Shown here piece after piece: positions 13,053 to 21,549 of a DNA stretch of 23,910 nt. This DNA is from an uncultured Eubacteriales bacterium (GTDB lineage Bacteria > Bacillota > Clostridia > Oscillospirales > Oscillospiraceae). The stretch is taken from contig URLT01000017.1 in assembly GCA_900548795.1 (NCBI GenBank), positions 1 to 23,910 on the forward strand, in the 5' to 3' direction. The position numbers were made by a program, and so were the translations under genes. Within the stretch, counting starts at the first letter, position 1. Each line of letters starts with the position of its first letter. The notes under the pieces are model-generated. The model was not told the origin of the DNA. It did not search any database and was given only the letters and a program-made list of their open reading frames with translations.

Positions 13053-15629
13053 ATGTCTACATTTTTCGTAAACGGCAAAGAGGTCACGGTCGCAAAAAAG
13101 CAGAAGCTCCTGCGCTATCTGCGCGACAAGCTGCGCCTGACCTCCGTCAAGGACGGCTGCAGCGAGGGCGCCTGCGGCGCGTGCACCGTGCTGATCGACG
13201 GCGAACCGTGCCGCGCCTGCATCCCCGACACAGAGCGGCTCGAGGGCAAGCATGTCATCACGGTCGAGGGGCTGAGCGATTTTGAAAGATCCGCCTTCAC
13301 CTTCGCCTTCGGCGAGGCCGGAGCCGTTCAATGCGGCTTCTGTATTCCCGGCATGGTGCTCTGCGGCAAGGCGCTGCTCGACAAATGCCCGGAGCCCTCA
13401 GAGGAGCAGATCCGCTTTGCCATCCGCAACAACTACTGCCGCTGCACCGGCTATGTCAAGATCATCGCCGCAATCAAGCTGGCCGGGAAGATCCTGCGCG
13501 AGGGGAAGATCCCCCTTCCCTCCGTCACCGACTGGAAAATCGGCTCGCGCGTGCAGCGACTCGACGTGGAAGAAAAGGTGCTTGGCTACGGCAAATATCC
13601 GGATGACTATTATCTCGACGGCATGTGCTACGGCTCGGCCGTGCGCGCCAAATATCCGCGCGCGCGCCTGCTCGGCATCGACGCCTCTGCGGCTCTGAAG
13701 CTGCCCGGCGTGGTCGGCGTGTATACCGCCGCAGACATTCCCGGCGAGAACAAGGTCGGTCACCTCAAGCACGACCAGTACACGCTCATTCCGATCGGGG
13801 GCCTTGTGCACTATCTCGGCGACGCAATTTGTCTGGTCGTTGCCGAGACGCAGGAGGTTCTGGAAAAGGCCAAGAAGCTCGTTAAGGTCGAATACGAGGT
13901 TCTCCCCGCTATCCACAACATTCAGGAGGCCGCGACAAACAAGGAGCTGGTCTTTGACGAGGAGACCTCCAACGTGCAGGCCTATAAGCACGTCAGCCGC
14001 GGCAACGCCACGGAGGCGATCGCCAAGGCGAAGCACGTGATCTCCCATCACTTTGAGACGCCGTGGACGGAGCACGCCTTCCTCGAGCCGGAGTGCGCCG
14101 TGGCCTACATCGACAAGGACGACGACGTTTTTGTCTATTCCACCGATCAGTCGGCACATACCACGCTGCATGAGTGCACGATGGTTCTCGGCGACAAGAA
14201 GTGTAAGGTTCAAAATGCGCTCGTCGGCGGCGGCTTCGGCGGAAAAGAGGATATGTCCGTGCAGCACCATGCGGCGCTGCTCGCCCGTCTGACCGGCCGC
14301 CCCGTTAAGGTCAAGCTCAGCCGTCAGGAATCCCTGCTCGTGCATCCGAAGCGACATCATTTTGAGATGGACTTCACCATGGGCTGCGACGAAACCGGCA
14401 AGATCCTCGGCGTCAAGGCGAAGGTCGCCTCCGACACCGGCGCATTCGCCTCTCTCGGCGGCCCGGTGCTCGAGCGTGCCTGCACGCATGCCGCCGGCCC
14501 GTATGCCTACGAGAACTTTGAGATCGAGGGCACGGCCTACTACACCAACAATCCCCCGGCCGGCGCGTTCCGCGGCTTCGGCGTGACGCAGACCTGCTTC
14601 GCAACGGAAACGCTTCTGAACATGATGGCCGACGAGATCGGCATCTCCCCGTGGGAGATCCGTATGCGCAATGCCATTCGCCCGTGGGGTGTCCTGCCGA
14701 ACGGGCAGATCGTGGACGATTCAACGGGTCTGGTCGAGACGCTTGAGGCCATCAAGCCCTATTATGACGAGGCCGTAGCCGCCGGAAAGCCGGTCGGCCT
14801 TGCCTGCGCGATGAAGAATGCCGGCGTCGGCGTCGGCATCCCCGACACCGGCCGCTGTAAGCTGATCGTCGAGGATGACGGAAAGCTGCATATCTACACC
14901 GGCGCCTCCTGCATCGGGCAGGGGCTTGGCACGGTGCTCGTGCAGATGATCGTCTCGAACACTGACCTCACCCGCGATCAGATCGTCTATGAGCGCAGCA
15001 ACACATGGATCGCGCCGGACTCCGGTGACACCTCCGGCTCGCGCCAGACGCTCGTCACCGGCGAAGCCTGCCGCCGCGCCTGCGAGAAGCTGATGGAAGC
15101 AAAAAAGGATGCCGCCTCCCTCTCCGAGCTCACCGGGCAGGTTTTCTACGGCGAGTATCTCGCTAAAACCGACCCCCTCGGCGCAAACGTTCCGAACCCG
15201 GTCTCTCACGTTGCCTACGGCTATGCGACGCAGCTTTGCATCCTCGACCCCAAGACCGGTTTGGTCGAGCAGATGGTCGCCGCGCACGACGTCGGCAAAG
15301 CCGTCAATCCCCTGTCCTGCGAGGGGCAGATCGAGGGCGGCGTGGTCATGTCCATGGGCTATGCACTCACGGAGCAGTATCTTTTCGACAGCAACTGCAA
15401 GCCGATCAATCAATACGGCACGCTGGGGCTGTTCCGCGCGCATCAGACGCCGCCGATCAAGGCGATCGTTGTTGACAAGCCCGGTCTGAAGGTCGCCTGC
15501 GGCGCCATCGGCATCGGCGAGATCACGTCCATTCCCACCGCACCGGCTATTGCCGACGCCTATTTCCGCTTTGACGGCGAGCGCCGCTATGAGCTGCCGC
15601 TCAGCGGCACGCCCTACGAGCGCAAATAA
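13053..15629 (+). CDS. Molybdenum hydroxylase, Se-dependent xanthine dehydrogenase-like
   Basis: This 858-aa enzyme is built like Desulfovibrio aldehyde oxidoreductase: two [2Fe-2S] domains fused to the molybdopterin part, with no FAD domain. The first cluster uses Cys36, 41, 44 and 56 (CSEGACGAC...C). The second uses Cys94, 97, 129 and 131 (CGFC...CRC). The Mo part begins near residue 180, holds VGGGFGGKED in the cofactor-binding region, and carries the catalytic base Glu823 in GIGEITS. The architecture and the flavin-less neighbourhood resemble the family annotated as selenium-dependent xanthine dehydrogenase. Substrate and a selenium ligand are inferences; such selenium is not Sec-encoded and no in-frame TGA is present. 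ATG 13053 has GAGG 8 bases upstream; the open extension to 12939 covers the promoter. Electrons probably pass to the ferredoxin encoded 17 bases downstream. Confidence 0.9.
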   Translation: MSTFFVNGKEVTVAKKQKLLRYLRDKLRLTSVKDGCSEGACGACTVLIDGEPCRACIPDTERLEGKHVITVEGLSDFERSAFTFAFGEAGAVQCGFCIPGMVLCGKALLDKCPEPSEEQIRFAIRNNYCRCTGYVKIIAAIKLAGKILREGKIPLPSVTDWKIGSRVQRLDVEEKVLGYGKYPDDYYLDGMCYGSAVRAKYPRARLLGIDASAALKLPGVVGVYTAADIPGENKVGHLKHDQYTLIPIGGLVHYLGDAICLVVAETQEVLEKAKKLVKVEYEVLPAIHNIQEAATNKELVFDEETSNVQAYKHVSRGNATEAIAKAKHVISHHFETPWTEHAFLEPECAVAYIDKDDDVFVYSTDQSAHTTLHECTMVLGDKKCKVQNALVGGGFGGKEDMSVQHHAALLARLTGRPVKVKLSRQESLLVHPKRHHFEMDFTMGCDETGKILGVKAKVASDTGAFASLGGPVLERACTHAAGPYAYENFEIEGTAYYTNNPPAGAFRGFGVTQTCFATETLLNMMADEIGISPWEIRMRNAIRPWGVLPNGQIVDDSTGLVETLEAIKPYYDEAVAAGKPVGLACAMKNAGVGVGIPDTGRCKLIVEDDGKLHIYTGASCIGQGLGTVLVQMIVSNTDLTRDQIVYERSNTWIAPDSGDTSGSRQTLVTGEACRRACEKLMEAKKDAASLSELTGQVFYGEYLAKTDPLGANVPNPVSHVAYGYATQLCILDPKTGLVEQMVAAHDVGKAVNPLSCEGQIEGGVVMSMGYALTEQYLFDSNCKPINQYGTLGLFRAHQTPPIKAIVVDKPGLKVACGAIGIGEITSIPTAPAIADAYFRFDGERRYELPLSGTPYERK

Positions 15630-15646
15630 GGATAGGAGGAATTCTC

Positions 15647-16141
15647 ATGGTAGTGAAAAAGAAGTTTCCCTCCCGCGTTGCGTGCGTCCACTGCAACGGC
15701 GGCTGCCGCTCCAAAAAAAGCCCCGAGGGCTATGATCTGTGCAGCTACGGCTGCTCCGGCTGCGGCACCTGCGTCGACGTCTGCCGCTTCGGAGCCATCT
15801 CTCTGAACGCATTCGGCGTTGCCGAGGTCGACGAGAGCCAGTGCATCGGCTGCGGCGCCTGCGTCCGCGCCTGCCCGCAGAGGATCATTCACCTGCGCCT
15901 CGAGGAGAACCCGATCGTCGTCCTTTGCTCAAACAAGGACGCCGTATGCCGCGATGTCTGCGCCGTGAGCTGCATCGGCTGCGGCCTCTGCGCCAAGGTC
16001 TGCCCTGCCGAGGCCATCAAGGTGTCGGAAAACCGCGCCTTCATCTATTCCGACAAGTGCCTGTCCTGCGGCGCGTGCGCTGTGGCCTGCCCGCGCGGCG
16101 TGATCCGCGACAAGCGCGGGATCCTGACCGCGCGCGTTTGA
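15647..16141 (+). CDS. RnfB-like multi-[4Fe-4S] ferredoxin
   Basis: This 164-aa soluble iron-sulfur protein has a cysteine layout that closely follows the ferredoxin part of RnfB, the entry subunit of Rnf complexes. It has ACVHCNGGC near the start, then CSGCGTCVDVC, CIGCGACVRACP, a CSNKDAVCRDVC insert leading to CIGCGLCAKVCP, and CLSCGACAVACP. That is enough for about four [4Fe-4S] clusters. The N-terminal membrane helix of true RnfB is missing and no other Rnf genes are present. AGGAGG lies 6 bases before the ATG. It starts 17 bases after the hydroxylase, so the likely role is electron acceptor or carrier for that flavin-less enzyme. That role is inferred from position. Confidence 0.92.
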   Translation: MVVKKKFPSRVACVHCNGGCRSKKSPEGYDLCSYGCSGCGTCVDVCRFGAISLNAFGVAEVDESQCIGCGACVRACPQRIIHLRLEENPIVVLCSNKDAVCRDVCAVSCIGCGLCAKVCPAEAIKVSENRAFIYSDKCLSCGACAVACPRGVIRDKRGILTARV

Positions 16142-16178
16142 CCCGACTTCTACCCCATATGAAAGAGAGGAAATCACT

Positions 16179-16757
16179 TTGAACATCGAACCCAATACCA
16201 CTGTTCGCCCGCTCGACGAGCAGCCGAAGGAGAACGTTCTTCTCGGCCTGCTTGGCGCGATCCTGTTCTCGCTGGCCGGTGTGATCGTCTACTTCCTGCT
16301 CGATCAGCTGAACTTCATTGCCAGCATCAGCGCCGTGGTCGGCGCATATGCCGCCGTGTTCGGCTACGGCCTGTTCACGAAGAGAAAAAATTCCAAGACC
16401 GGCATCATTGTTGCCTCCGTCGTCACAGTTATTATGATGGTTCTGGCGGTCTATCTCTGCACGGTCTACGACCTGTACAGCCAAGTGCGGGCAGACGGCG
16501 GCACGATCACCCTGTCGACAGCTGCCGGCGATTGCCTGAAGACCATTTTCGGGAGCAAGGATCGGCTTACGTACGGCATGTATTACTACGAGCTCGACCT
16601 CGGTGCCCTCCTCAAGGATCTGCTCCTGTCGCTGCTGTTCACCGGGCTCGGAATCTGGAGCTTTGTTCAGGCTCAAATTCAGAAAAAGAAGGCCGAGGCC
16701 GCTGCAGCGCAGCAGTCCGCGCCCTCTCAGCTCCCCGACGACCGGAAGGAAGATTGA
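16179..16757 (+). CDS. Four-helix membrane protein, unknown function
   Basis: The 192-aa protein is not recognised. It has about four hydrophobic segments: residues 21-41, 46-66, 74-95 and 143-163. A polar loop of about 45 residues (96-140) lies between helices 3 and 4. The tail is Lys/Ala/Gln-rich (about 168-192) and probably cytoplasmic. The start is a TTG at 16179 with GAGAGG 8 bases before it. The nearby ATG at 16159 opens only a seven-codon frame. It follows the ferredoxin by 37 bases and precedes a strong terminator, so it is probably the last gene of the hydroxylase operon. Whether it anchors the redox pair to the membrane is speculation. Confidence 0.8.
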   Translation: MNIEPNTTVRPLDEQPKENVLLGLLGAILFSLAGVIVYFLLDQLNFIASISAVVGAYAAVFGYGLFTKRKNSKTGIIVASVVTVIMMVLAVYLCTVYDLYSQVRADGGTITLSTAAGDCLKTIFGSKDRLTYGMYYYELDLGALLKDLLLSLLFTGLGIWSFVQAQIQKKKAEAAAAQQSAPSQLPDDRKED

Positions 16758-16800
16758 TCGCGCCCGGCTCTGCGCTCGCGTGATCCAAAGCAAAAAACAA

Positions 16801-16845
16801 ACCCGTGGCGGAAGCAAGCGCGCGCTTGCTTCCGCCACGGGTTTT
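16801..16845. terminator. Strong bidirectional terminator
   Basis: A 20-bp perfect stem (16801-16820 with 16823-16842) has TTTT after it on the plus strand and a long A-rich stretch before it that becomes a T-run on the minus strand. It separates the convergent hydroxylase operon (+) and PBP operon (-). Bases 16846-16974 hold no gene, only a 7-bp hairpin (ACGGTGC/GCACCGT, 16906-16930). Confidence 0.93.
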
Positions 16846-16974
16846 ATGCTTGAAAAGCTTCCTTACTACTTATATCACCCATGGTGCAATCTGATTTTGG
16901 ATAAGACGGTGCAGCGTTCGTCAGCACCGTGTGATTGTGCGAAGCGCATGGGTTTCGTTACGCGGCGCGGTCGG

Positions 16975-18351
16975 TCAACGGCTCAGTTCTGCAACGCAGG
17001 CATTCAAAACGGCGCTGACGACCGGAGCGCACGCGCCGCTGCCGGAACCGCCGCCCTCAATGACCACGACGAAGGCAAGCGGATAGCTCTCATCCATGGA
17101 GAAGCCGACCATGAGCGCGTCAGCCTCCAGCCCGTCCGAGCGCTCCGCCGTGCCGGTTTTGGCGCCGCAGTACAGGCCGGCAAAATTCCACTCGCCATAA
17201 GTGCGCACGACCGCCGTGTGCATCATTTCCGCAAGGGTGTCGGCGGTGTCCGCATCGATCAGGCGTCCGGTCGAGGACGTGGAGGCGCTGTATTTGGTCG
17301 AGCTGCCGTAGGTCACGCTGTCGACCACGTGCGGAAGCGCCGCCTTGCCCCCATTTGCGATCGCGCCCATATAGGTCATATACTGGCAGGGGTTGATCTG
17401 GTCGGTGTATTGCCCGATCGCGCCCCACGCCGTCTCAAAGGCGCCTGCGTTTGACAGGTCGAACTGCCCCTTTTTCGTGGAGATCCCGTCGAATTGAAGA
17501 GAATCGGTCACGCCGATTTTTTTGGCATACTCCGTCAGAGTGCCCGCGCCCAGCTCCTCGGAGAGCTGCGCAAAGGTCACGTTGCAGGAATGTGCGATCG
17601 CGCCCTCGAGATCCAGCTCGCCATGCACACCGTTGCAGATGACCACCTCACCGGCAAGGTCATACGTGCCGTAGCAGGTAAAGGTGCGGTTTTCAACATT
17701 CGGAATGGTTTCCAGTGCGGCCGCAGCCGTGACAAGCTTGAAGACCGAGCCGGGGGAATAGGTCGAATAAAGGAATCGGTTGACATAAACGCCGTCATAA
17801 TCCGAGCTGGACTCGACCGTGGCGTTGTCGGGCTGATCCTCCGGGTCGAAGGTCGGCGCGGAGACCATGCAGAGCACCTCGCCGGTCTGATAGTTATAAA
17901 CGCCGACGGTGCCCTTCCTTCCGCCCATTGCGCTCAGCGCCGCAGCCTGCACGTCTGCGCTGAGCGTGAGCCGGATACGCCCGGTGCTCTCGCCGACGTG
18001 ATAGGTGCCGTTAAAGCGGTCGTAGCCCATCAGCTCGTCGCCATACTCGTTGAGAATGGCGGAATTGATGTAGCCGTTGCTGTCGCCGAGCAGGTGCAGC
18101 ATCGAGCGGCGAACCGTTTCGCTGTCGGCATAGGCTCTGCCGTTTTCCAGATTGAGCAGCATTTCGCCGTCCCGATCGAGCACCTGTCCTCCGCCGGGTG
18201 TGCCGCCGGTGTGGTAGATGTAGGGCGAGCGTGAGAACGCCGCCCACTGCTCGGCGTGGAGCGTATAGCGCACAAGAATGCCCAGCAGGCCGACGATCAG
18301 CATCCCCGAGAGCACCACGGTGAACCATGAGCGCTTTGCAATTCTATTCAA
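16975..18351 (-). CDS. Class B penicillin-binding protein (PbpA/FtsI-like)
   Basis: This 458-aa peptidoglycan transpeptidase is anchored by one N-terminal helix (about residues 9-28) with the rest outside the cell. All three active-site motifs are intact: S202-V-F-K205 in YSPGSVFK, S255-C-N257, and K398-T-G-T401. A short pedestal region (about 45-140) precedes the catalytic domain, so it resembles compact PbpA-type proteins more than long FtsI or MrdA. The start is taken as TTG 18351 because GGAGG lies 9 bases before it and it begins MNRIAKRSWF directly before the helix; no suitable ATG exists. It overlaps the last 8 bases of the SEDS gene, giving tight coupling. The pair matches the known SEDS polymerase plus class B PBP partnership. 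Confidence 0.93.
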   Translation of the reverse strand: MNRIAKRSWFTVVLSGMLIVGLLGILVRYTLHAEQWAAFSRSPYIYHTGGTPGGGQVLDRDGEMLLNLENGRAYADSETVRRSMLHLLGDSNGYINSAILNEYGDELMGYDRFNGTYHVGESTGRIRLTLSADVQAAALSAMGGRKGTVGVYNYQTGEVLCMVSAPTFDPEDQPDNATVESSSDYDGVYVNRFLYSTYSPGSVFKLVTAAAALETIPNVENRTFTCYGTYDLAGEVVICNGVHGELDLEGAIAHSCNVTFAQLSEELGAGTLTEYAKKIGVTDSLQFDGISTKKGQFDLSNAGAFETAWGAIGQYTDQINPCQYMTYMGAIANGGKAALPHVVDSVTYGSSTKYSASTSSTGRLIDADTADTLAEMMHTAVVRTYGEWNFAGLYCGAKTGTAERSDGLEADALMVGFSMDESYPLAFVVVIEGGGSGSGACAPVVSAVLNACVAELSR

Positions 18352-20086
18352 GCGGTTCCACCTCCTCTGCCTTGAGCGACTGCACGGCAAGGCTCGCGTT
18401 CTGACGCGTGTCGGCAGCCTTGATAAAGGCAAGCAGCCCCCACGAGCAGAGCATGCTCGAGCCGCCGTTGGAAAGGAACGGGAAGGTCACGCCGGTCAGC
18501 GGGAGCAGATCCATCGTTCCGAATACATTCAAAATGGTCTGCGTCATCAGGATCGCCACTGCCGCACATGCGCCGATGGTATAAAAGCTGCTGCGGCCGA
18601 CCGCGCTCGAGCGCAGAACGAACAGGCCGAGCACGATGATCGCCGCGACAGCCAAAACGCCGATGATCAGCCCCCATTCCTCGCAGAGGAAGGCAAAGAC
18701 ATAGTCCGTGTCCGCCGCAAGAATGTGCTGCAATTTGAAGATGCCCTTTCCGGCGCCGACGCCGAACAGGCCGCCGCAGGCAACGCACATCATTGCGCGC
18801 GACTGGTCAAAGCCGCCGCCCTGCGTGTCCTCCCAGACGTGCCCCCAGTTGGAAAAGCGCTTGAGAATGTGAGGGCGCAGACGGATCGCCATAAGCCCGG
18901 CAATGCCGGTGGCCGAGCAGGCCAATGCAACGGTTGCGAAGCTGCCGGAGCGAAGGAAGGCGATGACGAGAAAGGCAACGAAGAAGATCAGCGCCGCGCC
19001 GAAATCATTCATAAAGGCCAGACAGCCGCAAATCGCGGCGGAATAGATGATAAAGGTGATCAGGTTGCGCTTGGTGACGATGCGATCCATCGTGGACGCG
19101 CCGACATAGACGAAGCACAGCTTGACCAGCTCGGCCGGCTGCACGGATATGCCGCCGATATAGATCCAGCCCTTAGCGCCGTAGACCTCCGTGCCGAACA
19201 GCAGCGTTGCAGCCAGCAGCGCAAAGCCGCCGAACGCGGCAACATAGCGGAATTTTTTGGCGCGGTTGAGGTCGCGCAGAGACCACGCGATGATCAGGTA
19301 GATCACGATGCCTCCAACGATGCAGATAAGCTGGCGCGTGATCTCCTTCGGGCTGGAGGACGATATGACCGCCAAGCCCAGAGTCGAGAGGAAAAACGCG
19401 AGCGTCTCCACCTCGAAGCCGCTTCGCTTGAGGATCTTGAGCGCTGCAAAGAACACCCACTGCACGGCGCACAGGAGCACAAAGCCCATCACAATGGAGC
19501 GTGCATAGCCGGCATCGCTGTTCATCCAGAACTGCACGGCCGTGAGGAGCTGGAACAGGCTCAGAAGGAACAGCGTCAGCCCGGGCAGAGACTGGTCGGA
19601 CGGACGCGTGCGGTAGTCGTTCTGCTCCTCGACCTCTCGCGCCGTGATGGGCACGAGCTTCATCTCGACGCCGCTGAGCGAGATAATGTCGCCGTATTCG
19701 AGCGCACAAGCCTCCACCTGCTCGCCGTTGACCCAGACCTCGCCGCGCGCGCCGATGTCGGTGATCGACCAGCTTCCGTCGTCATAGCGCGTGAGAACGG
19801 CGTGATTTCGCGCAAGGTCGGGATGATTGATGACAAGGTCGCAGCCCTTTCCGCGGCCGAGGATATTTTCCCAATGCGTGACCGGGAACTGCTGCCCGTC
19901 CGGCATAGCGAGATAAGCCCAGATCTCCGGCTCGCGCCGGAAGTTGAGCAGCGGCGCGGCGGCGCGCCAGATGATCAGAATCGCCAAAACCGGAGCGGCA
20001 TAGCGCCAAATTGCGCTGAAAACCGTCACGATCCCGGCCCCGTCGGTCTGAAAAAACTCAGAGACGGTCTGAAAGAATGCGTCCAA
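18344..20086 (-). CDS. FHA-SEDS fusion (FtsW/RodA glycan polymerase)
   Basis: This 580-aa membrane protein fuses an FHA domain to a SEDS peptidoglycan polymerase. A first helix (about 22-40) is followed by the FHA domain (about 72-146), with G77-R78, His95 and Asn120 visible. The usual phosphopeptide-contacting Ser before the His is Ala92. The SEDS part begins near 168 with about ten helices and shows GAKGWIYIGGISVQPAEL, NDFGAALIFF, ADTDYVFAFLCEEWG and PFLSNGGSS. The usual Tyr in the last motif is Asn. The start is uncertain. TTG 20086 has AAGGAGG 7 bases before it and is preferred; ATG 20104 overlaps the upstream stop but lacks a good SD. The FHA domain suggests control by Ser/Thr phosphorylation, though no kinase is in the window. 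Confidence 0.92.
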   Translation of the reverse strand: MDAFFQTVSEFFQTDGAGIVTVFSAIWRYAAPVLAILIIWRAAAPLLNFRREPEIWAYLAMPDGQQFPVTHWENILGRGKGCDLVINHPDLARNHAVLTRYDDGSWSITDIGARGEVWVNGEQVEACALEYGDIISLSGVEMKLVPITAREVEEQNDYRTRPSDQSLPGLTLFLLSLFQLLTAVQFWMNSDAGYARSIVMGFVLLCAVQWVFFAALKILKRSGFEVETLAFFLSTLGLAVISSSSPKEITRQLICIVGGIVIYLIIAWSLRDLNRAKKFRYVAAFGGFALLAATLLFGTEVYGAKGWIYIGGISVQPAELVKLCFVYVGASTMDRIVTKRNLITFIIYSAAICGCLAFMNDFGAALIFFVAFLVIAFLRSGSFATVALACSATGIAGLMAIRLRPHILKRFSNWGHVWEDTQGGGFDQSRAMMCVACGGLFGVGAGKGIFKLQHILAADTDYVFAFLCEEWGLIIGVLAVAAIIVLGLFVLRSSAVGRSSFYTIGACAAVAILMTQTILNVFGTMDLLPLTGVTFPFLSNGGSSMLCSWGLLAFIKAADTRQNASLAVQSLKAEEVEPLE

Positions 20087-20103
20087 GCGCACCCCTCCTT
20101 CCA

Positions 20104-21423
20104 TTATTCGTCAGAGGACTCGTCCTGCTCGCCGGAGCGCTCCCGGGCGCGTCCCATTTCGTAATCGGGCTGAGCGGCCTCGTGCGTGCCGCTGTCGGTC
20201 GGCTCAATTGGAAGCTCCTCAACGCATTGCAGCGTGTAATACAGCTCTCCCTCGGTCGGCAGATGCTTTCTGCGCAGCCGGCGGTTGATGTGGTCGGCAA
20301 GCAGCGAATAGATCACCACAAAAACCGGCACGCCCAGCAGCATTCCCACGATGCCGAAGACGCCGCCGAAGAGCAGAATCGCCACTAGCACCCAGAAATC
20401 CGAGATGCCGAGCTTTTCGCCAAGGATTCGGTTTTCGATGATGTTGCCGTCGATCTGCTGCAAAATCAGGCTGAAAATGATGAAGATCAGCGCATTGACG
20501 GGCTTATCCAGAACCAGCAGCAGTGCCGAGGGGATCATGCCGATCAGCGGCCCGAAGAACGGGATGACGTTTGTCACGCCGACAAGCGCCGAAACGAGCG
20601 CGGCATAGGGCAGATTGGCAATGAGCATGAAAAAATAGGTGATCACGCCGACGATCAGCGCGTCGAGCAGCTTTCCGATCACGTAGCCGCCGAAGATGCG
20701 GTTCGTGCGGCGCGCCAGCTCGAGCAGCCGGTTCGCGCGCTCGGGCTTGAACCACGCGATGACGATTTTTTTAGACTGCCAGCACAGCTCCTTTTTGAAA
20801 ATCAGGATATAGACCGCTGGGATGATGCCGAGCAGGAAGTTGAAAACGCCCATCACGACGCTGTAGACCGACGAGGTCAGGTCGACCACGAACGAGCCGA
20901 TGTCAATTTCGCGGAGCTTATCCGTGATAAACGTGAGCAGATCATTCAGATTGTCGTGAAACCACGTCTCCACCGGCGTGCCGGTGAAGGTGCGGTTGAT
21001 CCACCCGTTGATCGTATTGTAATAGGATTCCAGCCGATCCTTTTGCAGCAGGCTCTCAACGCTTGCGATGACGTTCGGGACGATCATGGCGATCAAGGCG
21101 TAGATCAGCATCAGAAACACCAGCACCGCGGCGACTAAGCCGCCGATGAAGCTGACGCGCTGCACGGTCTTTTCCTTGAACTGTCGCTTGCGCGTGGTCA
21201 TGAATTTGAGCAGGAGCTTGCGCGTTTTTTCCATGATCGGGTTCATCAGGTAGGCAAACAGGCAGCCGTAGAGAACCGGGGAAAGAATGCTGAAAAATTC
21301 AAGAAGAATGTCGTAAAATCCGGAAAGATTCGAGAAAACGAGCCAGAACAGCCCTCCGGCGACGATGACCAAAAAGGCCGTCAGCCCCCATTTTACATAT
21401 TCGCTGTTACGGTGCAGCTTCAC
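20104..21423 (-). CDS. AI-2E family transporter (YdiK/TqsA-like)
   Basis: This 439-aa polytopic membrane protein belongs to the AI-2E transporter family, whose members are implicated in autoinducer-2 or Na+/H+ export. Most have no proven substrate. About eight helices are visible. The C-terminal family core includes NVIPFFGPLIGMIPSALLL, QQIDGNIIENRILG and a closing GGVFGIVGMLLGVP segment. A polar tail (about 390-439) is rich in Glu and Ser. The start codon is GTG 21423, with a G-rich SD (GAGGGG) upstream. Its stop overlaps or abuts the FHA-SEDS gene, so it is the first gene of a three-gene operon with the cell-wall pair. The physical linkage is clear, but a role in wall synthesis is not shown. 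Confidence 0.92.
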   Translation of the reverse strand: MKLHRNSEYVKWGLTAFLVIVAGGLFWLVFSNLSGFYDILLEFFSILSPVLYGCLFAYLMNPIMEKTRKLLLKFMTTRKRQFKEKTVQRVSFIGGLVAAVLVFLMLIYALIAMIVPNVIASVESLLQKDRLESYYNTINGWINRTFTGTPVETWFHDNLNDLLTFITDKLREIDIGSFVVDLTSSVYSVVMGVFNFLLGIIPAVYILIFKKELCWQSKKIVIAWFKPERANRLLELARRTNRIFGGYVIGKLLDALIVGVITYFFMLIANLPYAALVSALVGVTNVIPFFGPLIGMIPSALLLVLDKPVNALIFIIFSLILQQIDGNIIENRILGEKLGISDFWVLVAILLFGGVFGIVGMLLGVPVFVVIYSLLADHINRRLRRKHLPTEGELYYTLQCVEELPIEPTDSGTHEAAQPDYEMGRARERSGEQDESSDE

Positions 21424-21475
21424 GGACAGCCCCCCTCTGATTTTTCTGTGCTGTGCGTGCGCACAGTCTCTCTAT

Positions 21476-21504
21476 AGCATACCACGAACCGCAAAAAACG
21501 TCAA
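21476..21504 (-). promoter_or_regulatory. Promoter of AI-2E/SEDS/PBP operon
   Basis: On the minus strand TTGACG (21499-21504), a 17-base spacer and TATGCT (21476-21481) lie about 53 bases before the GTG. A 7-bp hairpin (CTGTGCG/CGCACAG, 21451-21466) sits near the 5' end of the leader. Confidence 0.75.
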
Positions 21505-21509
21505 GGCAG

Positions 21510-21540
21510 AAAAAAGCGGCCGCAGACTTGCTGCGGCCGC
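21510..21540 (-). terminator. Terminator of ABC permease operon
   Basis: On the minus strand GCGGCCGCAG pairs perfectly with CTGCGGCCGC (10 bp, 5-base loop) and is followed by six T residues. It lies 9 bases past the permease stop and directly before the next operon's promoter. Confidence 0.92.
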
Positions 21541-21549
21541 GTCAACGGG

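Noticed and set aside
13053..15629. Possible selenocysteine codon in the Se-type hydroxylase
   Set aside because: The frame has no internal TGA. In this enzyme class selenium is a labile cofactor ligand, not Sec.
16159..16182. Seven-codon leader peptide before the four-helix protein
   Set aside because: The ATG lies just before the SD used by the TTG start and the peptide shows no attenuator features; probably chance.
18278..20164. 628-codon open frame antisense to the FHA-SEDS gene
   Set aside because: Highly charged, low-complexity translation typical of the complement of a membrane protein; no SD and no known domain.
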